Source of the DNA: an uncultured Clostridia bacterium | GTDB taxonomy: Bacteria > Bacillota > Clostridia > Lachnospirales > Anaerotignaceae | Reading direction: 5' to 3' | Length of the DNA: 61,288 nucleotides | NCBI GenBank assembly: GCA_944377425.1 | Contig: CALWEX010000040.1 | Span: forward strand, 1 to 61,288 | Shown here: positions 50,251 through 59,728 of the stretch, piece after piece | How the letters are laid out: each line of letters starts with the position of its first letter | How positions within the stretch are numbered: position 1 is the first letter of the stretch | Position numbers and translations under genes: made by a program | The notes under the pieces: model-generated | Database searches by the model: none | The model's input: the letters and a program-made list of their open reading frames with translations, nothing else | What the model was told of the DNA's origin: nothing

Positions 50251-50261
50251 ATTATTTGTCA

Positions 50262-51065
50262 TTATTTTAAATTTTCCCTTAAATAGTCAGAATAAATACC
50301 ATCTATACCCATGTTATACATTCTTTCAGCTTCCGAAACGCTGTTTACAGTATGCACCATAAGTTTAGTTCCGGCCCTTTTAAGGGCATTAACATAGTTA
50401 GGCGTAGCAAGCTCAGTTGAAAATACAATAGCATAAAGCTTGTGGCTCTGTGCAAATCGTACAATTTCACTTGTGTTTGTTTTGTCGCTGTAATTGAGCT
50501 TGTAAAGAGTATAAATAATGTTGTTGTACCCCATAGCCTTTACTTTGTCATATTCGCTTTCGTTATAAATCTGCGGTATAATTCTGTCTTTTATATATCC
50601 ACAGTTATAAGCTAAGTACTGCAAACCGGCAATGTTGTTTTCTTTAATATCAGTTATAACATAAGTATTAGGTTTTTGATAAAGCCATTGCGCCAGCTCC
50701 TCAGCTGTCATTGTAGTATATTTAGCTAAAACCTTGGCATTATCAAACTCCTCACTGCTTAATACTTTACCTGCTGGTTTACCCATTCTAAAATAATCAG
50801 TATCCCAGTCATGAACACAAACCAATTTTCCATCTGATGTGAAATTAAAATCAATCTCAATATACCTGTATCCGTATAAAAATGAGTTGTTAATGGCCTC
50901 AAGAGAGTTTGTGCCTATATCGTCCCCAGCCTGGCCTCCCGCATGCACAATATAATCCATATTATCTATAGTACCGGCATAAGCTGTAGATGCAATAGAC
51001 GCTGCTGCGATAGACGCTATAATAATAAAGTTTAAAGCTTTATGTAATTTTTTAATACCAAACAT
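50262..51065 (-). CDS. Secreted glycerophosphodiester phosphodiesterase-like protein
   Basis: The 267-residue protein has a signal peptide (about 1-30: KKLHK, a hydrophobic core, cut after AYA) and a GDPD TIM barrel. VHAGG replaces the usual HRG, then TNSLEAI, YIEIDF (metal ligands), VCVHDW and TDIKE, ending with MGIDGIYSDYL. It should release glycerol phosphate from phospholipid head groups or wall teichoic acid outside the cell. ATG 51065. Monocistronic as far as can be seen. Confidence 0.9.
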   Translation of the reverse strand: MFGIKKLHKALNFIIIASIAAASIASTAYAGTIDNMDYIVHAGGQAGDDIGTNSLEAINNSFLYGYRYIEIDFNFTSDGKLVCVHDWDTDYFRMGKPAGKVLSSEEFDNAKVLAKYTTMTAEELAQWLYQKPNTYVITDIKENNIAGLQYLAYNCGYIKDRIIPQIYNESEYDKVKAMGYNNIIYTLYKLNYSDKTNTSEIVRFAQSHKLYAIVFSTELATPNYVNALKRAGTKLMVHTVNSVSEAERMYNMGIDGIYSDYLRENLK

Positions 51066-51163
51066 AATAATTTATTCACCTTTTTTCATTTTTTCTTTAC
51101 TTTACCTCCATATAATTTATGCCCCTAGCTTTTTTCCGCTTAAGTATATTACAACAAAATTCA

Positions 51164-52648
51164 TTAAAGCACAAACCTTTTTCTGATTTGCCCAAAATTT
51201 TTGTTTCTGTAATCTATAAAATACCCTGTACATAATCCGCCGTTTTCACTGGATTTTTTAATATATTCTTCAATATGATTTTTCATTATAAGGTTTTTAG
51301 AACCCATAAAACCTATAATTTCAAAATCCCCGTCTTTTATGGCCTCATCAATAATCCTTTTGGAATATCTCTTTAAATAACCGGTATATTTCTCATTAAA
51401 TTCAGATGTTAATTCAACAGGATTTTTAAGCCTGAATAAAGCCATATCCCTTTTACAGCAGAATTTCTTAATACCGCTAAACATTCCGTCATATAGACTA
51501 AAATCAATGCTTCCGCCTTTATAATTTCTTATAAACTTTAAACCTTTAGGCTCATACGGCACAAATAGTTTGTTAAGCCTGCTGTCACCTGTAATAAGCT
51601 CTATGCCGTATAATGCGTTGCACTCGTAAAACATTTTGCTTGATACATTAAGTGTGTATGGCAGTGTAACTGTTTTAAGCCCTGCACAAATCTCAAAAGC
51701 ACGTTCTTCCAATAATTCAAGATTTTCCGAAAACTCAACTTTCTCCATTTCAGAGCATACGGAAAAAGCTCCCCTCCGTACTATTTTAACACTTTTAGGC
51801 ATGTCAAAATATTTTATCCTGCGGCAGCGTGAAAAAGCAAAAGAGCTTATTTCCTCAACACCTTCCGGCAACTCCATTCTCTCTATACCCCTGCACTTAC
51901 CAAAAGTCCAGTCATTAATCTTTTTAACCCCAAAAGGTATTTTAACACTTTTAATAAGTACGCAGGAGAGAAATGCCCCGTCACCTATTTCGCTGACAGT
52001 TTCTGGTATGTCAACGGCTTTAATAGCTTTGCACTCCCTAAATGCCCAGCTGCCAATTTTTTTAAGTCCATTGGAAAAACTAACATATTCAAGCTCAGAG
52101 CATGCCTCAAAAGCCTGGCTGCCTATCTCCTCAAGGCTTGGCGGAAATGTTACTTTTTTAAGACCACCGCATACTGAAAAAGCTGCTTTTCCAATTTTAG
52201 TAATGCCCTCAGCAAAAATAATTTCTTTTAAAGATGTACAAAAAGAAAAAGAATTAAACCCTATTTCCAGTTTTCCACCTTCAAATTTCAAGCTTTTCAT
52301 TCCACTGCACCATGAAAAAGCCTTGTCACCTATTTTTTCAACACTTTTTGGAATAGTAATACTTTCTATTTTAGAACATCCATCAAATGCCGAATCCCCT
52401 ATTTCCTTAACATTTTGGGGAATATTAACTCTTTCCAAAGTTGAGCACCTTGCAAAAGCCGATTTACCTATATACTCTAAAGAATCATTTAATTTTACTT
52501 CCTTAAATTTTGAAGATATAAAAGCTTCGTCACCAATTTCAGTAACTTTAACACCATTTATGCTGTCAGGTATTTCAATAACGTCACATTCACCGCTAAA
52601 GCCTGTTATTTTGTATTTTCCATTAATGTCGCTATATAAAAACTCCAT
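51164..52648 (-). CDS. Cytoplasmic BspA-type leucine-rich repeat protein (MoxR/VWA-linked)
   Basis: The 494-residue protein has no signal peptide. Residues about 30-345 are some 13 BspA-type (LRR_5) repeats of 23 residues, each like IGDSAFDGCSKIESITIPKSV. The tail (about 350-494) is different: a globular part and a helical end with IDEAIKDGDFEIIGFMGSKN and YFIDYRNKNF, recalling ankyrin-like repeats. Such repeats usually bind other proteins. It starts 23 nt after the MoxR-type ATPase gene, so it is probably a partner or target adaptor of that ATPase. Its target is unknown. Confidence 0.85.
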   Translation of the reverse strand: MEFLYSDINGKYKITGFSGECDVIEIPDSINGVKVTEIGDEAFISSKFKEVKLNDSLEYIGKSAFARCSTLERVNIPQNVKEIGDSAFDGCSKIESITIPKSVEKIGDKAFSWCSGMKSLKFEGGKLEIGFNSFSFCTSLKEIIFAEGITKIGKAAFSVCGGLKKVTFPPSLEEIGSQAFEACSELEYVSFSNGLKKIGSWAFRECKAIKAVDIPETVSEIGDGAFLSCVLIKSVKIPFGVKKINDWTFGKCRGIERMELPEGVEEISSFAFSRCRRIKYFDMPKSVKIVRRGAFSVCSEMEKVEFSENLELLEERAFEICAGLKTVTLPYTLNVSSKMFYECNALYGIELITGDSRLNKLFVPYEPKGLKFIRNYKGGSIDFSLYDGMFSGIKKFCCKRDMALFRLKNPVELTSEFNEKYTGYLKRYSKRIIDEAIKDGDFEIIGFMGSKNLIMKNHIEEYIKKSSENGGLCTGYFIDYRNKNFGQIRKRFVL

Positions 52649-52671
52649 AATACGCCCGCCTTAATTAAATT

Positions 52672-54195
52672 TTACAGCATTTCACTTAAAGCGCTTACCT
52701 GTTTAAGTATATCGTTCTGTCTTTGATAAAACAGCATTGCCTCATTGTTTTCAAAATATTTATCACAGCCGTATTTACCTATAAACTCAGCACTGTTAAA
52801 GTTTGCTGTAAGGTCAGTAACTATAATAAGCATTTCTTTGTCTCTGCCGAATACATTTTCAACAAACTCAAACATGTTGTCAAGCTGTGCTTTTGTATCA
52901 TCAATAGACTTATCAAAAGCTTTAGCATCGGCGTCAAATGATTTTTTAACTGCGGCAAAACCTTTCTTTTTGTCAGTAATGCCTTTTTCAGCCAAAGCAG
53001 AAATATATCCCTCAAGAGCAGAAATAATATCCCTCATTATATCCTCATTTTCACGCTTTAAAAGACCTCTGTTAAGCTCTTTTTCAAGAAGCTCTTTGCG
53101 TTCATTAAGTGCATTGTTTAAAATGTCCATAATTGTGTCATTACTTTCCTTGTCAGAGCATTTTTCTTTAACACCTTTTAATACATCAAGAAGCGCTGCT
53201 GTGTATTTTTCAGTCTTAAGTACATTTTTCATTGAAAGCGTAACGGCGTCAAGCAAAAGTCCCATAAGTGTAAGTCTTTCATCAAACTTAGCACTTAAAG
53301 CTCTGTCTTTTACATTGTCATCATACTTGCCGTTTAATATATCTATAACTTTGTAATCGGAACGGTATTTGTTGTATAAATCATAATAAATAGCAAAGTC
53401 CTTTGAAATCATTTTATGCTGTATGTACTGCCTGCAAAGCCTTTCGTTTACCTTAATGCCTTCCTGCTCGTAAAGATATATCATATCCGATAAATCTTCC
53501 CAGCCTCTGGCTGTAACAAAAGCTTTGCCGTCAACAGTTGACTCTATAAAATAGAAATTGCTCTTTTTAATTTCTAAGTATGTAATAATAGATGTATGTA
53601 TACCCTTTTTAAGTGCATATTCCTTCCACACTTCAAAATCTGGCTCAACATCTATCTTTTTAACACGGTCAAGTGTAACCACGTCAAACTCCCTTACAGA
53701 CTTGTTAAATTCCGGTGGGTTTCCGGCTGTAACTATAACCCAGCCTTCAGGAACAGGCGTATTGCCAAATGTTTTGTACTGTAAAAACTGGAGCATAGCC
53801 GGAGAAAGTGTTTCTGAAACACAGTTTATCTCATCTAAAAACAATATGCCCTCTTTAACTCCTGTTTCTTCCATGTACTTGTAAACAGAAGATATAATTT
53901 CACTCATAGTATATTCTGAAACAGAATACTCTTTTCCGTCAAAAACCTTATTTTCAATGTATGGCAGGCCAATGGCGCTTTGCCTTGTGTGATGAGTCAT
54001 AGAGTAAGAAATAAGTCCTATTCCCATTTCTTTTGAAATTTGTTCCATAATAGCAGTTTTTCCTATACCTGGGGCACCTATAACAAGCACTGGCCTTTGG
54101 CGTACTCTGTCTATTTTGTATCTGCCGTATTTGTCTTTTATAAGATACGCTTTTACCGCGTTTTCAACTTCTGTTTTAGCTTCTTTAATATTCAT
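52672..54195 (-). CDS. MoxR-family AAA+ ATPase
   Basis: A 507-residue AAA+ protein. The ATPase part (about 30-250) has Walker A IGAPGIGKTA (39-48), Walker B ILFLDEIN (117-124), sensor 1 VTAGNPPEFN (155-164) and an arginine-containing LDRVKKIDVEPD. A long C-terminal helical region (about 270-507) contains coiled-coil-like stretches. MoxR ATPases work as chaperones with VWA-domain partners to insert metals or remodel complexes. The VWA gene ends 3 nt upstream, so the two are a pair. Confidence 0.9.
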   Translation of the reverse strand: MNIKEAKTEVENAVKAYLIKDKYGRYKIDRVRQRPVLVIGAPGIGKTAIMEQISKEMGIGLISYSMTHHTRQSAIGLPYIENKVFDGKEYSVSEYTMSEIISSVYKYMEETGVKEGILFLDEINCVSETLSPAMLQFLQYKTFGNTPVPEGWVIVTAGNPPEFNKSVREFDVVTLDRVKKIDVEPDFEVWKEYALKKGIHTSIITYLEIKKSNFYFIESTVDGKAFVTARGWEDLSDMIYLYEQEGIKVNERLCRQYIQHKMISKDFAIYYDLYNKYRSDYKVIDILNGKYDDNVKDRALSAKFDERLTLMGLLLDAVTLSMKNVLKTEKYTAALLDVLKGVKEKCSDKESNDTIMDILNNALNERKELLEKELNRGLLKRENEDIMRDIISALEGYISALAEKGITDKKKGFAAVKKSFDADAKAFDKSIDDTKAQLDNMFEFVENVFGRDKEMLIIVTDLTANFNSAEFIGKYGCDKYFENNEAMLFYQRQNDILKQVSALSEML

Positions 54196-54198
54196 ATA

Positions 54199-55569
54199 TT
54201 AAACCTCCCGTTTGTCAAGCTGAGTTTCATCCAGTACAAGCCTCATCGCCCAGGACGGCGGTGTGGGTCTTTGTGAGTCATAGCCTAAAAATATAAATGC
54301 GGCGTCATACCTTGGCATTTTTTCTGGATAATGCCCATATCCGTCTGTAAAATAAATTACGCCTTTAAGCTTTTTAAACTCTTTTTTGTCAACTAGCTGG
54401 TCAACCCTTTCAAAAACCGGCCTGAAATCAGTGCCGCCAAAGCCCTTTATGTTCATAAATTTCATGTATGTGTCAAAGTCCTCTTTGCTTTTAATAAGAA
54501 CTTCTTCCTCTATTTTATCGTCACACTGAATAATACGCACATTAATTTTCTTAAAAAAGCTCTCCTGCTGAGAAAGTATAGAGTATGTTTTTTCAAGGAA
54601 TTTCTGTACTATCTCACCCTGACAGCTTCCTGATGTATCAATGGCTATAACAAAATCATTTATCTTCTGAGTTTCCCTGTATTCCAAAGGCTCAACTAAA
54701 GGCATGTTCCCATATTTTTTAAGCCCGTATGTGTAATAAATATAGTCAAATTCATCGTCATTAACCATTATATCTTCGCCTGTAACGGCAAACTTGCGTA
54801 AAAACTCGCTGTAGTCATACTTGTCTCGGTTAACTTCTTTTAACGACTGCAAAAGAGCCTTTGTTCCGCCGTTTTCACGGCTTAAAGTCTCCAAATCCAC
54901 ATCAATGCGGTTTGATATATCCTGCCATTCCTTTTCCAGCTGTTTATAGCCGTCCATGGTATCCTCACCATCAGATGGCTCATTCCCATCGCTTTCACTC
55001 TTGTCACGGCTGTCTGGGTACCATAATAAATGATTATCCCTTACAAAGGCTTCCTGCATTTTCTTAATTCTGTCCTCATCAAAAGCACTTTCATTAAGGT
55101 ATTTATAAATTCTTTCAGCCGTCATTGACTTAAGAGTGCTCTTAAGGTTTGCTATTGTTTCTTCCTGATACTGCTCACCTTTGCATTTTAAAAGCTCCGA
55201 ATCCATTTCAGTTATAATTGTTTCAACAGCTATATCACATGCCAAATTCCACAGCGGCTGATTAATCTTATCTGAAACAAAAGGGTGCCTAAAAATACAG
55301 TGCAGTACACTGTGCATAACGGCTCTGTTTAAAGCATTAGGCTCGTCATTAAAAGTTTTTACTATGTATCTTGCGTTGTAATAAAGCGTACTGCCTTCGG
55401 TAGAAGTTGTACGCACTAAATCGTCATTTTGTATGTTCAGTCTGCCTATAGCGGCGTCAAGGAACCTGAAATCAATAAAAATCCGGCTTCTTACAAGGCC
55501 TAAAATATCCCTTGCCGCCATTACAAACCTAACCTGTTTTTCGGCTAAAGTCAAATCTCTCTCAGGCAT
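54199..55569 (-). CDS. VWA-domain protein with metallopeptidase-like N-terminus (DUF2201)
   Basis: This 456-residue protein has an N-terminal putative metallopeptidase domain with HSVLHCIFRH (H86, H90, H95) and WNLACDIAVE (107-116). An acidic linker follows (about 185-215), then a C-terminal VWA domain with a full MIDAS: DTSGS (D311, S313, S315), GGTDF (378-382) and FTDG (407-410). The histidine set resembles zincin sites but the fit to active peptidases is uncertain. It is first in the operon with MoxR and the LRR gene; start ATG behind AGGAGG. No signal peptide: the system is cytoplasmic. Confidence 0.88.
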   Translation of the reverse strand: MPERDLTLAEKQVRFVMAARDILGLVRSRIFIDFRFLDAAIGRLNIQNDDLVRTTSTEGSTLYYNARYIVKTFNDEPNALNRAVMHSVLHCIFRHPFVSDKINQPLWNLACDIAVETIITEMDSELLKCKGEQYQEETIANLKSTLKSMTAERIYKYLNESAFDEDRIKKMQEAFVRDNHLLWYPDSRDKSESDGNEPSDGEDTMDGYKQLEKEWQDISNRIDVDLETLSRENGGTKALLQSLKEVNRDKYDYSEFLRKFAVTGEDIMVNDDEFDYIYYTYGLKKYGNMPLVEPLEYRETQKINDFVIAIDTSGSCQGEIVQKFLEKTYSILSQQESFFKKINVRIIQCDDKIEEEVLIKSKEDFDTYMKFMNIKGFGGTDFRPVFERVDQLVDKKEFKKLKGVIYFTDGYGHYPEKMPRYDAAFIFLGYDSQRPTPPSWAMRLVLDETQLDKREV

Positions 55570-55604
55570 AATATCCTCCTTTTACAGTTAGTGTTGTAAG
55601 CCGT

Positions 55605-55633
55605 ATATTATTGATTATAAATCTATTTTACAA
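55605..55633 (-). promoter_or_regulatory. Promoter candidate of the VWA-MoxR-LRR operon
   Basis: Minus-strand TTGTAA (55628-55633), 17-nt spacer, TAATAT (55605-55610), about 35 nt before the start codon. Confidence 0.55.
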
Positions 55634-55643
55634 AAAAGTATAT

Positions 55644-55673
55644 AAAAACAGGCTTCGGCAAATTGCCGAAACC
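55644..55673 (-). terminator. Terminator of the MATE gene
   Basis: Stem GGTTTCGGCAA/TTGCCGAAGCC (one mismatch) with five T on the minus strand. Confidence 0.88.
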
Positions 55674-55697
55674 CATTGAAATTAAAACATATTAAAT

Positions 55698-57053
55698 TTA
55701 AAGCTTTCTGTATACAGTAAAATACATAACCGCAAAACATAACACGCCGCCAATAAGGTTTGATATAGGCTCAGACATAAAAATACCTGTTGTACCTAAA
55801 TTCCCTATTTTTGGCAAAATATAAATAAGTGGTATTACAATAATTACTTTTCGGAATATAGAAAAGAAAATAGCTTTTTTTGCCATTCCCAAAGCTGTAA
55901 AAACTGCCTGACCAGAAAACTGCAAAGCCATAAAAAAGAACCCAAAAAAATAAACATGCAGAGCACTTACACCGGCAGAAAGTATATCCTCGTTTTCAGT
56001 AAAAACACCTAAAAAGGCTTTTGGGAATAAGAAAATAAGCCCCCAAGCAACTATAGTATAAATAATAAGTATTAAAGAATTATACTTAATTGTTTTTTTA
56101 ACCCTATCCATAATTCCAGCGCCGTAATTAAAACCCATTATAGGCTGAGCCGACTGCGAAACACCTGAAACCGGCATCTGTACAACCTCTCTTACGGAAT
56201 TTATTATAGTCATAACACCAACATAAACATCACCGCCGTAAACCTGTAAATTGGCGTTGTACATAATCTGAACAAGACTGTTTGTTATGGCCATTGTAAA
56301 GCCCGAAAGACCAAGGGATGTAATTTTTATAATACGCTTAAAATTTAAAGTCATATATTTAACTTTAAGGGGTATAACGGCTTTTTCACTTGTAAGAAAA
56401 ATAATAGTCCAGCAAGTTGATATAAACTGTGAAATAACTGTTGCCAAAGCTGCGCCGGAAACACCCATATTTAAAACAAATATAAATATAGGGTCAAGAA
56501 TTATGTTTATAACCGCGCCTATAGCCACAGTAAGCATACCTGTTTTGCCAAAGCCTTGAGCATTTATAAAATAATTAAGTCCAAGAGATAGCATTACAAA
56601 TACATTTCCTGCCAAATAAATATTCATGTAACTGTTTGCAAAAGGAAATGTAGCATCGCTGGCGCCTAAAAGATATAAAGCCGGTCCTTTAAATAAGTAC
56701 CCTAAAACCGTAAGTATAAAACCGATTATTATAAGCATTATAAAAGAATTTCCTTCAATATAAGATGATTCCTCTATGTGCTGGGCTCCTCTTTCTATTG
56801 AAAAAAGCGAGGCTCCGCCCATGCCTATAAGGTTTGAAAAAGCAATTACTGCCGAAATTATAGGCAGGCAAACACCTACACCTGTTAAGGCATTAGCCGC
56901 ATGAAAACCCATGCGCCCTATGTAAATTCTGTCTACTATGTTGTAAAGCACGTTTATAAGCTGGGCTAAAGTCATAGGTATAGCAAGACGGGCAATGTTT
57001 CCCATTATACTGCCTTTTGAAAAATCATTTACCGTTTTTGAACTTATCTCCAT
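55698..57053 (-). CDS. MATE-family multidrug/cation antiporter
   Basis: A 451-residue membrane protein with about 12 hydrophobic segments in two related halves, the MATE layout (NorM/DinF-like). The N-terminal segment reads MTLAQLINVLYNIVDRIYIG with an asparagine and aspartate typical of the ion path, and each half has a PxxG-like helix break (for example GGASLF, MPVSGVSQSAQPIMGFNYG). It probably exports cationic drugs or metabolites by Na+ or H+ antiport. ATG 57053 is set by AAGGAGG; a GTG two codons upstream is too close to it. Confidence 0.93.
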   Translation of the reverse strand: MEISSKTVNDFSKGSIMGNIARLAIPMTLAQLINVLYNIVDRIYIGRMGFHAANALTGVGVCLPIISAVIAFSNLIGMGGASLFSIERGAQHIEESSYIEGNSFIMLIIIGFILTVLGYLFKGPALYLLGASDATFPFANSYMNIYLAGNVFVMLSLGLNYFINAQGFGKTGMLTVAIGAVINIILDPIFIFVLNMGVSGAALATVISQFISTCWTIIFLTSEKAVIPLKVKYMTLNFKRIIKITSLGLSGFTMAITNSLVQIMYNANLQVYGGDVYVGVMTIINSVREVVQMPVSGVSQSAQPIMGFNYGAGIMDRVKKTIKYNSLILIIYTIVAWGLIFLFPKAFLGVFTENEDILSAGVSALHVYFFGFFFMALQFSGQAVFTALGMAKKAIFFSIFRKVIIVIPLIYILPKIGNLGTTGIFMSEPISNLIGGVLCFAVMYFTVYRKL

Positions 57054-57240
57054 AGGCACTCCTCCTTAATGTTTAAATTTTATTTCCGAAGTTTAAACAA
57101 TGGTTTCTTTAGTGTAGTATTCTTTCTCAGTTTTTACTAACTTTTCCTATCTTTTATAATTATTAAAACTTATCCAATCTTCTTTCTAATCTTTTCTTTT
57201 CCCAGCCATTTTGGCTGTTTTATAATATATGCTTTGAACC

Positions 57241-57340
57241 AAAATAAAAAAGCAGGCAATATTTCTACCGCCTGCTTTAAAATGCATAAATTATACGCCG
57301 TAATATAACTTCACTTCGGCGGCATAATTTATTTTACATT
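57241..57340 (-). terminator. Terminator of the rib operon, preceded by a second hairpin
   Basis: Stem AAAGCAGGC/GCCTGCTT (57250-57278) followed by TTTTTTATTTT on the minus strand. Between it and ribH lies an imperfect stem AAATTATGCCG/CGGCGTATAATTT. The region 57061-57240 upstream of MATE holds no recognisable gene. Confidence 0.8.
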
Positions 57341-57366
57341 AAATTAACATTAAATACAACTGTATA

Positions 57367-57828
57367 TTAGAATTCCTTCATAAGGTTGACCATTTCAATA
57401 GCTGAAAGAGCACAGTCATAACCTTTGTTTCCGCTCTTTGTTCCGGCTCTTTCAATAGCCTGCTCAATGTTTTCTGTTGTTACTACACCAAAAAGAACAG
57501 GTATGCCTGTTTTAAGTCCAACCTGAGCAACACCCTTTGAAACTTCGTTGCAAACATAATCATAATGGCTTGTAGCACCTCTTATAACAGCACCAAGACA
57601 AATTACAGCGTCATATTTTCCGCTTTCTGCCATTTTCTGTGCCACAACAGGTATTTCAAAAGCACCAGGAACCCATGCAAGAGAAATGTCATCATCTTCT
57701 ACACCATGACGAACAAGACCGTCTACAGCACCTGAAACAAGCTTTGATACTATAAATTCATTAAACCTTGAAGCAACAAGGCCTACCTTCATTTTTTGTC
57801 CTATAACTTTTCCTTCAAAAACTTTCAT
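57367..57828 (-). CDS. ribH: 6,7-dimethyl-8-ribityllumazine synthase
   Basis: The 153-residue RibH condenses the pyrimidine intermediate with dihydroxybutanone phosphate in the next-to-last step of riboflavin synthesis. [34 protein letters not shown] with the catalytic histidine, [11 protein letters not shown] and [13 protein letters not shown] are all present. It is the last gene of the rib operon, 24 nt after ribBA, with AAGGAGG before the ATG. Confidence 0.97.
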   Translation of the reverse strand: MKVFEGKVIGQKMKVGLVASRFNEFIVSKLVSGAVDGLVRHGVEDDDISLAWVPGAFEIPVVAQKMAESGKYDAVICLGAVIRGATSHYDYVCNEVSKGVAQVGLKTGIPVLFGVVTTENIEQAIERAGTKSGNKGYDCALSAIEMVNLMKEF

Positions 57829-57852
57829 TACATTGTCCTCCTTGTATTTTTA

Positions 57853-59052
57853 TTATAAATGAAGAATGTGTCCCATTTTTTCTTTCTTAATTTTCATGTA
57901 AAAATCAGCCTGATGCATGTGTTCCGGCTCAATAGGCACTCTTTCTACAATCTCAATGCCGTAGTCTGAAAGACCATCTATCTTTTTAGGGTTGTTTGTC
58001 ATAATACGGAGCTTACTCATGCCCAAATCCTTTATAATCTGCGCGCCTGAGCTGTAGTCCCTTAAATCCGGCGCAAAGCCTAAAGCCACATTGGCCTCAA
58101 CAGTGTCAAGACCTTCTTCCTGAAGCTTGTATGCCTTTATTTTGTTAATAATGCCTATTCCACGGCCTTCCTGTCTTAAATAAACAAGTGCGCCTCTGCC
58201 TTCTTTGGCAATCATTTTCATAGCTGTATGAAGCTGGTCGCCGCAGTCACACTTAGCAGAACCGAAAACATCGCCTGTAAGGCACTCAGAATGAACTCTT
58301 ATAAGCACTGGCTCACCGTTTGCAACATCACCCATTGTAAGAGCAATATGCTGTTCACCTGTTTTTGAATTTTCGTAGCCGTAAATTTTAAAATCACCGT
58401 ATCTTGTAGGCAAATTAGCCTCTGCGGCTCTTTCAATAGTCTTTTCGTTGCGTCTTCTCCAGCTCTGAATAGCCTTTATTGTAGTAAATTTAAGGCCATG
58501 CTCTTTGGCAAACTCTATAAGCTGAGATTTTCTCATCATAGTTCCGTCTTCTGCCATAATCTCGCAGCAAAGACCCATTTCTTTAAGGCCTGCAATACGC
58601 ATTAAATCTACAGTAGCCTCTGTGTGTCCGTTTCTCTGTAAAACTCCGCCTGGCTTTGCCTCAAGAGGGAACATGTGTCCCGGGCGTCTGAAATCAGATG
58701 GCTTTGCGTCATCCTCAGCGGCCTTCATTGCTGTAATAGAGCGTTCATAAGCAGAAATACCTGTTGTTGTTGCAATATGGTCAATAGACACAGTAAAAGC
58801 TGTGCAGTGGTTATCTGTATTGTTGTCTACCATCTGTTTAAGGCGTAATTTTTCTGTATATTCCTCACTCATAGGCATGCATATAAGTCCTTTTGCATAG
58901 CATGCCATAAAGTTTACATTCTCCTGTGTTGCAAACTGAGCAGCACATATAAGGTCGCCTTCGTTTTCTCTGTCTGGGTCATCTGTGCAAACTATAATTT
59001 TTCCGTTTCTTAAATCCTCAACAACTTCTTCTATTGTGTTAAATTCAAACAT
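57853..59052 (-). CDS. ribBA: Bifunctional DHBP synthase / GTP cyclohydrolase II RibBA
   Basis: A 399-residue two-domain enzyme. The first half (about 1-200) is 3,4-dihydroxy-2-butanone-4-phosphate synthase with [32 protein letters not shown] and RNGHTEA. The second is GTP cyclohydrolase II with the zinc site [26 protein letters not shown] and TNNPKKI. It supplies both precursors of riboflavin. The start is the ATG at 59052, set by GGAGG upstream; the frame to 59067 is unsupported. Confidence 0.97.
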   Translation of the reverse strand: MFEFNTIEEVVEDLRNGKIIVCTDDPDRENEGDLICAAQFATQENVNFMACYAKGLICMPMSEEYTEKLRLKQMVDNNTDNHCTAFTVSIDHIATTTGISAYERSITAMKAAEDDAKPSDFRRPGHMFPLEAKPGGVLQRNGHTEATVDLMRIAGLKEMGLCCEIMAEDGTMMRKSQLIEFAKEHGLKFTTIKAIQSWRRRNEKTIERAAEANLPTRYGDFKIYGYENSKTGEQHIALTMGDVANGEPVLIRVHSECLTGDVFGSAKCDCGDQLHTAMKMIAKEGRGALVYLRQEGRGIGIINKIKAYKLQEEGLDTVEANVALGFAPDLRDYSSGAQIIKDLGMSKLRIMTNNPKKIDGLSDYGIEIVERVPIEPEHMHQADFYMKIKKEKMGHILHL

Positions 59053-59071
59053 TGTTTTTTCCTCCAAATAT

Positions 59072-59725
59072 TCAGAATCCGTATTTTGTCAAAAATTCAC
59101 GTGTAATTTTACTTTCGCTTTTTACTTCCTGCTTCTGGCTTAAACCCAAAAGCTTTTCTATATATTTACCTGTAATGTCGTTTTCAAGATTAACAACATC
59201 ACCTTTGTTTTTCATTAATAAAGTAGTGTTTGCTCCTGTATGAGGTATAATTGAAACAGCAAAATCCGTTTGGCTTACTCTTGCCACTGTAAGGCTTATA
59301 CCGTCTATAGCTATTGAGCCTTTTTCAACTATAAGGCGCAGTATTTCAGGTGTTGTCTTAATAGTTACCCAAACGGCAATATCGTCTTTTGTTAAGTCCG
59401 AAATAATACCTGTTCCGTCTATATGCCCTGAAACTATATGTCCTCCGAACCTGCCGTTTGCTGCCATAGCTCTTTCAAGATTAACTTTAGAACCAATTTT
59501 AAGGCTTCCCAAAGAGCTTCTCATAAGTGTTTCATTCATAACATCGGCCTTAAATATATTTCCTGAATATTCCGTTACAGTAAGGCATACACCATTTACA
59601 GCAACACTGTCGCCTAAATGAATATCGTCAAATATTTTTCTTCCTTCAATTGAAAGCTCTGCGCTTTTTGCACCTTTTTTTACAGCCTTTACAGTACCTA
59701 ATTCTTCAATAATGCCTGTAAACAC
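59072..59725 (-). CDS. ribE: Riboflavin synthase, alpha subunit
   Basis: The 217-residue protein is riboflavin synthase, a trimer of two lumazine-binding β-barrels. It opens with [10 protein letters not shown] and repeats the motif: [14 protein letters not shown] with [11 protein letters not shown], then [14 protein letters not shown] and [15 protein letters not shown]...[11 protein letters not shown] precedes the second barrel. It dismutates two lumazine molecules to riboflavin. It lies 3 nt after ribD. Confidence 0.96.
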   Translation of the reverse strand: MFTGIIEELGTVKAVKKGAKSAELSIEGRKIFDDIHLGDSVAVNGVCLTVTEYSGNIFKADVMNETLMRSSLGSLKIGSKVNLERAMAANGRFGGHIVSGHIDGTGIISDLTKDDIAVWVTIKTTPEILRLIVEKGSIAIDGISLTVARVSQTDFAVSIIPHTGANTTLLMKNKGDVVNLENDITGKYIEKLLGLSQKQEVKSESKITREFLTKYGF

Positions 59726-59728
59726 TTT

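Noticed and set aside
51700..52560. CRISPR-like or tandem DNA repeat array
   Set aside because: The periodicity is the 69-nt coding repeat of a leucine-rich protein; units differ and there are no spacers.
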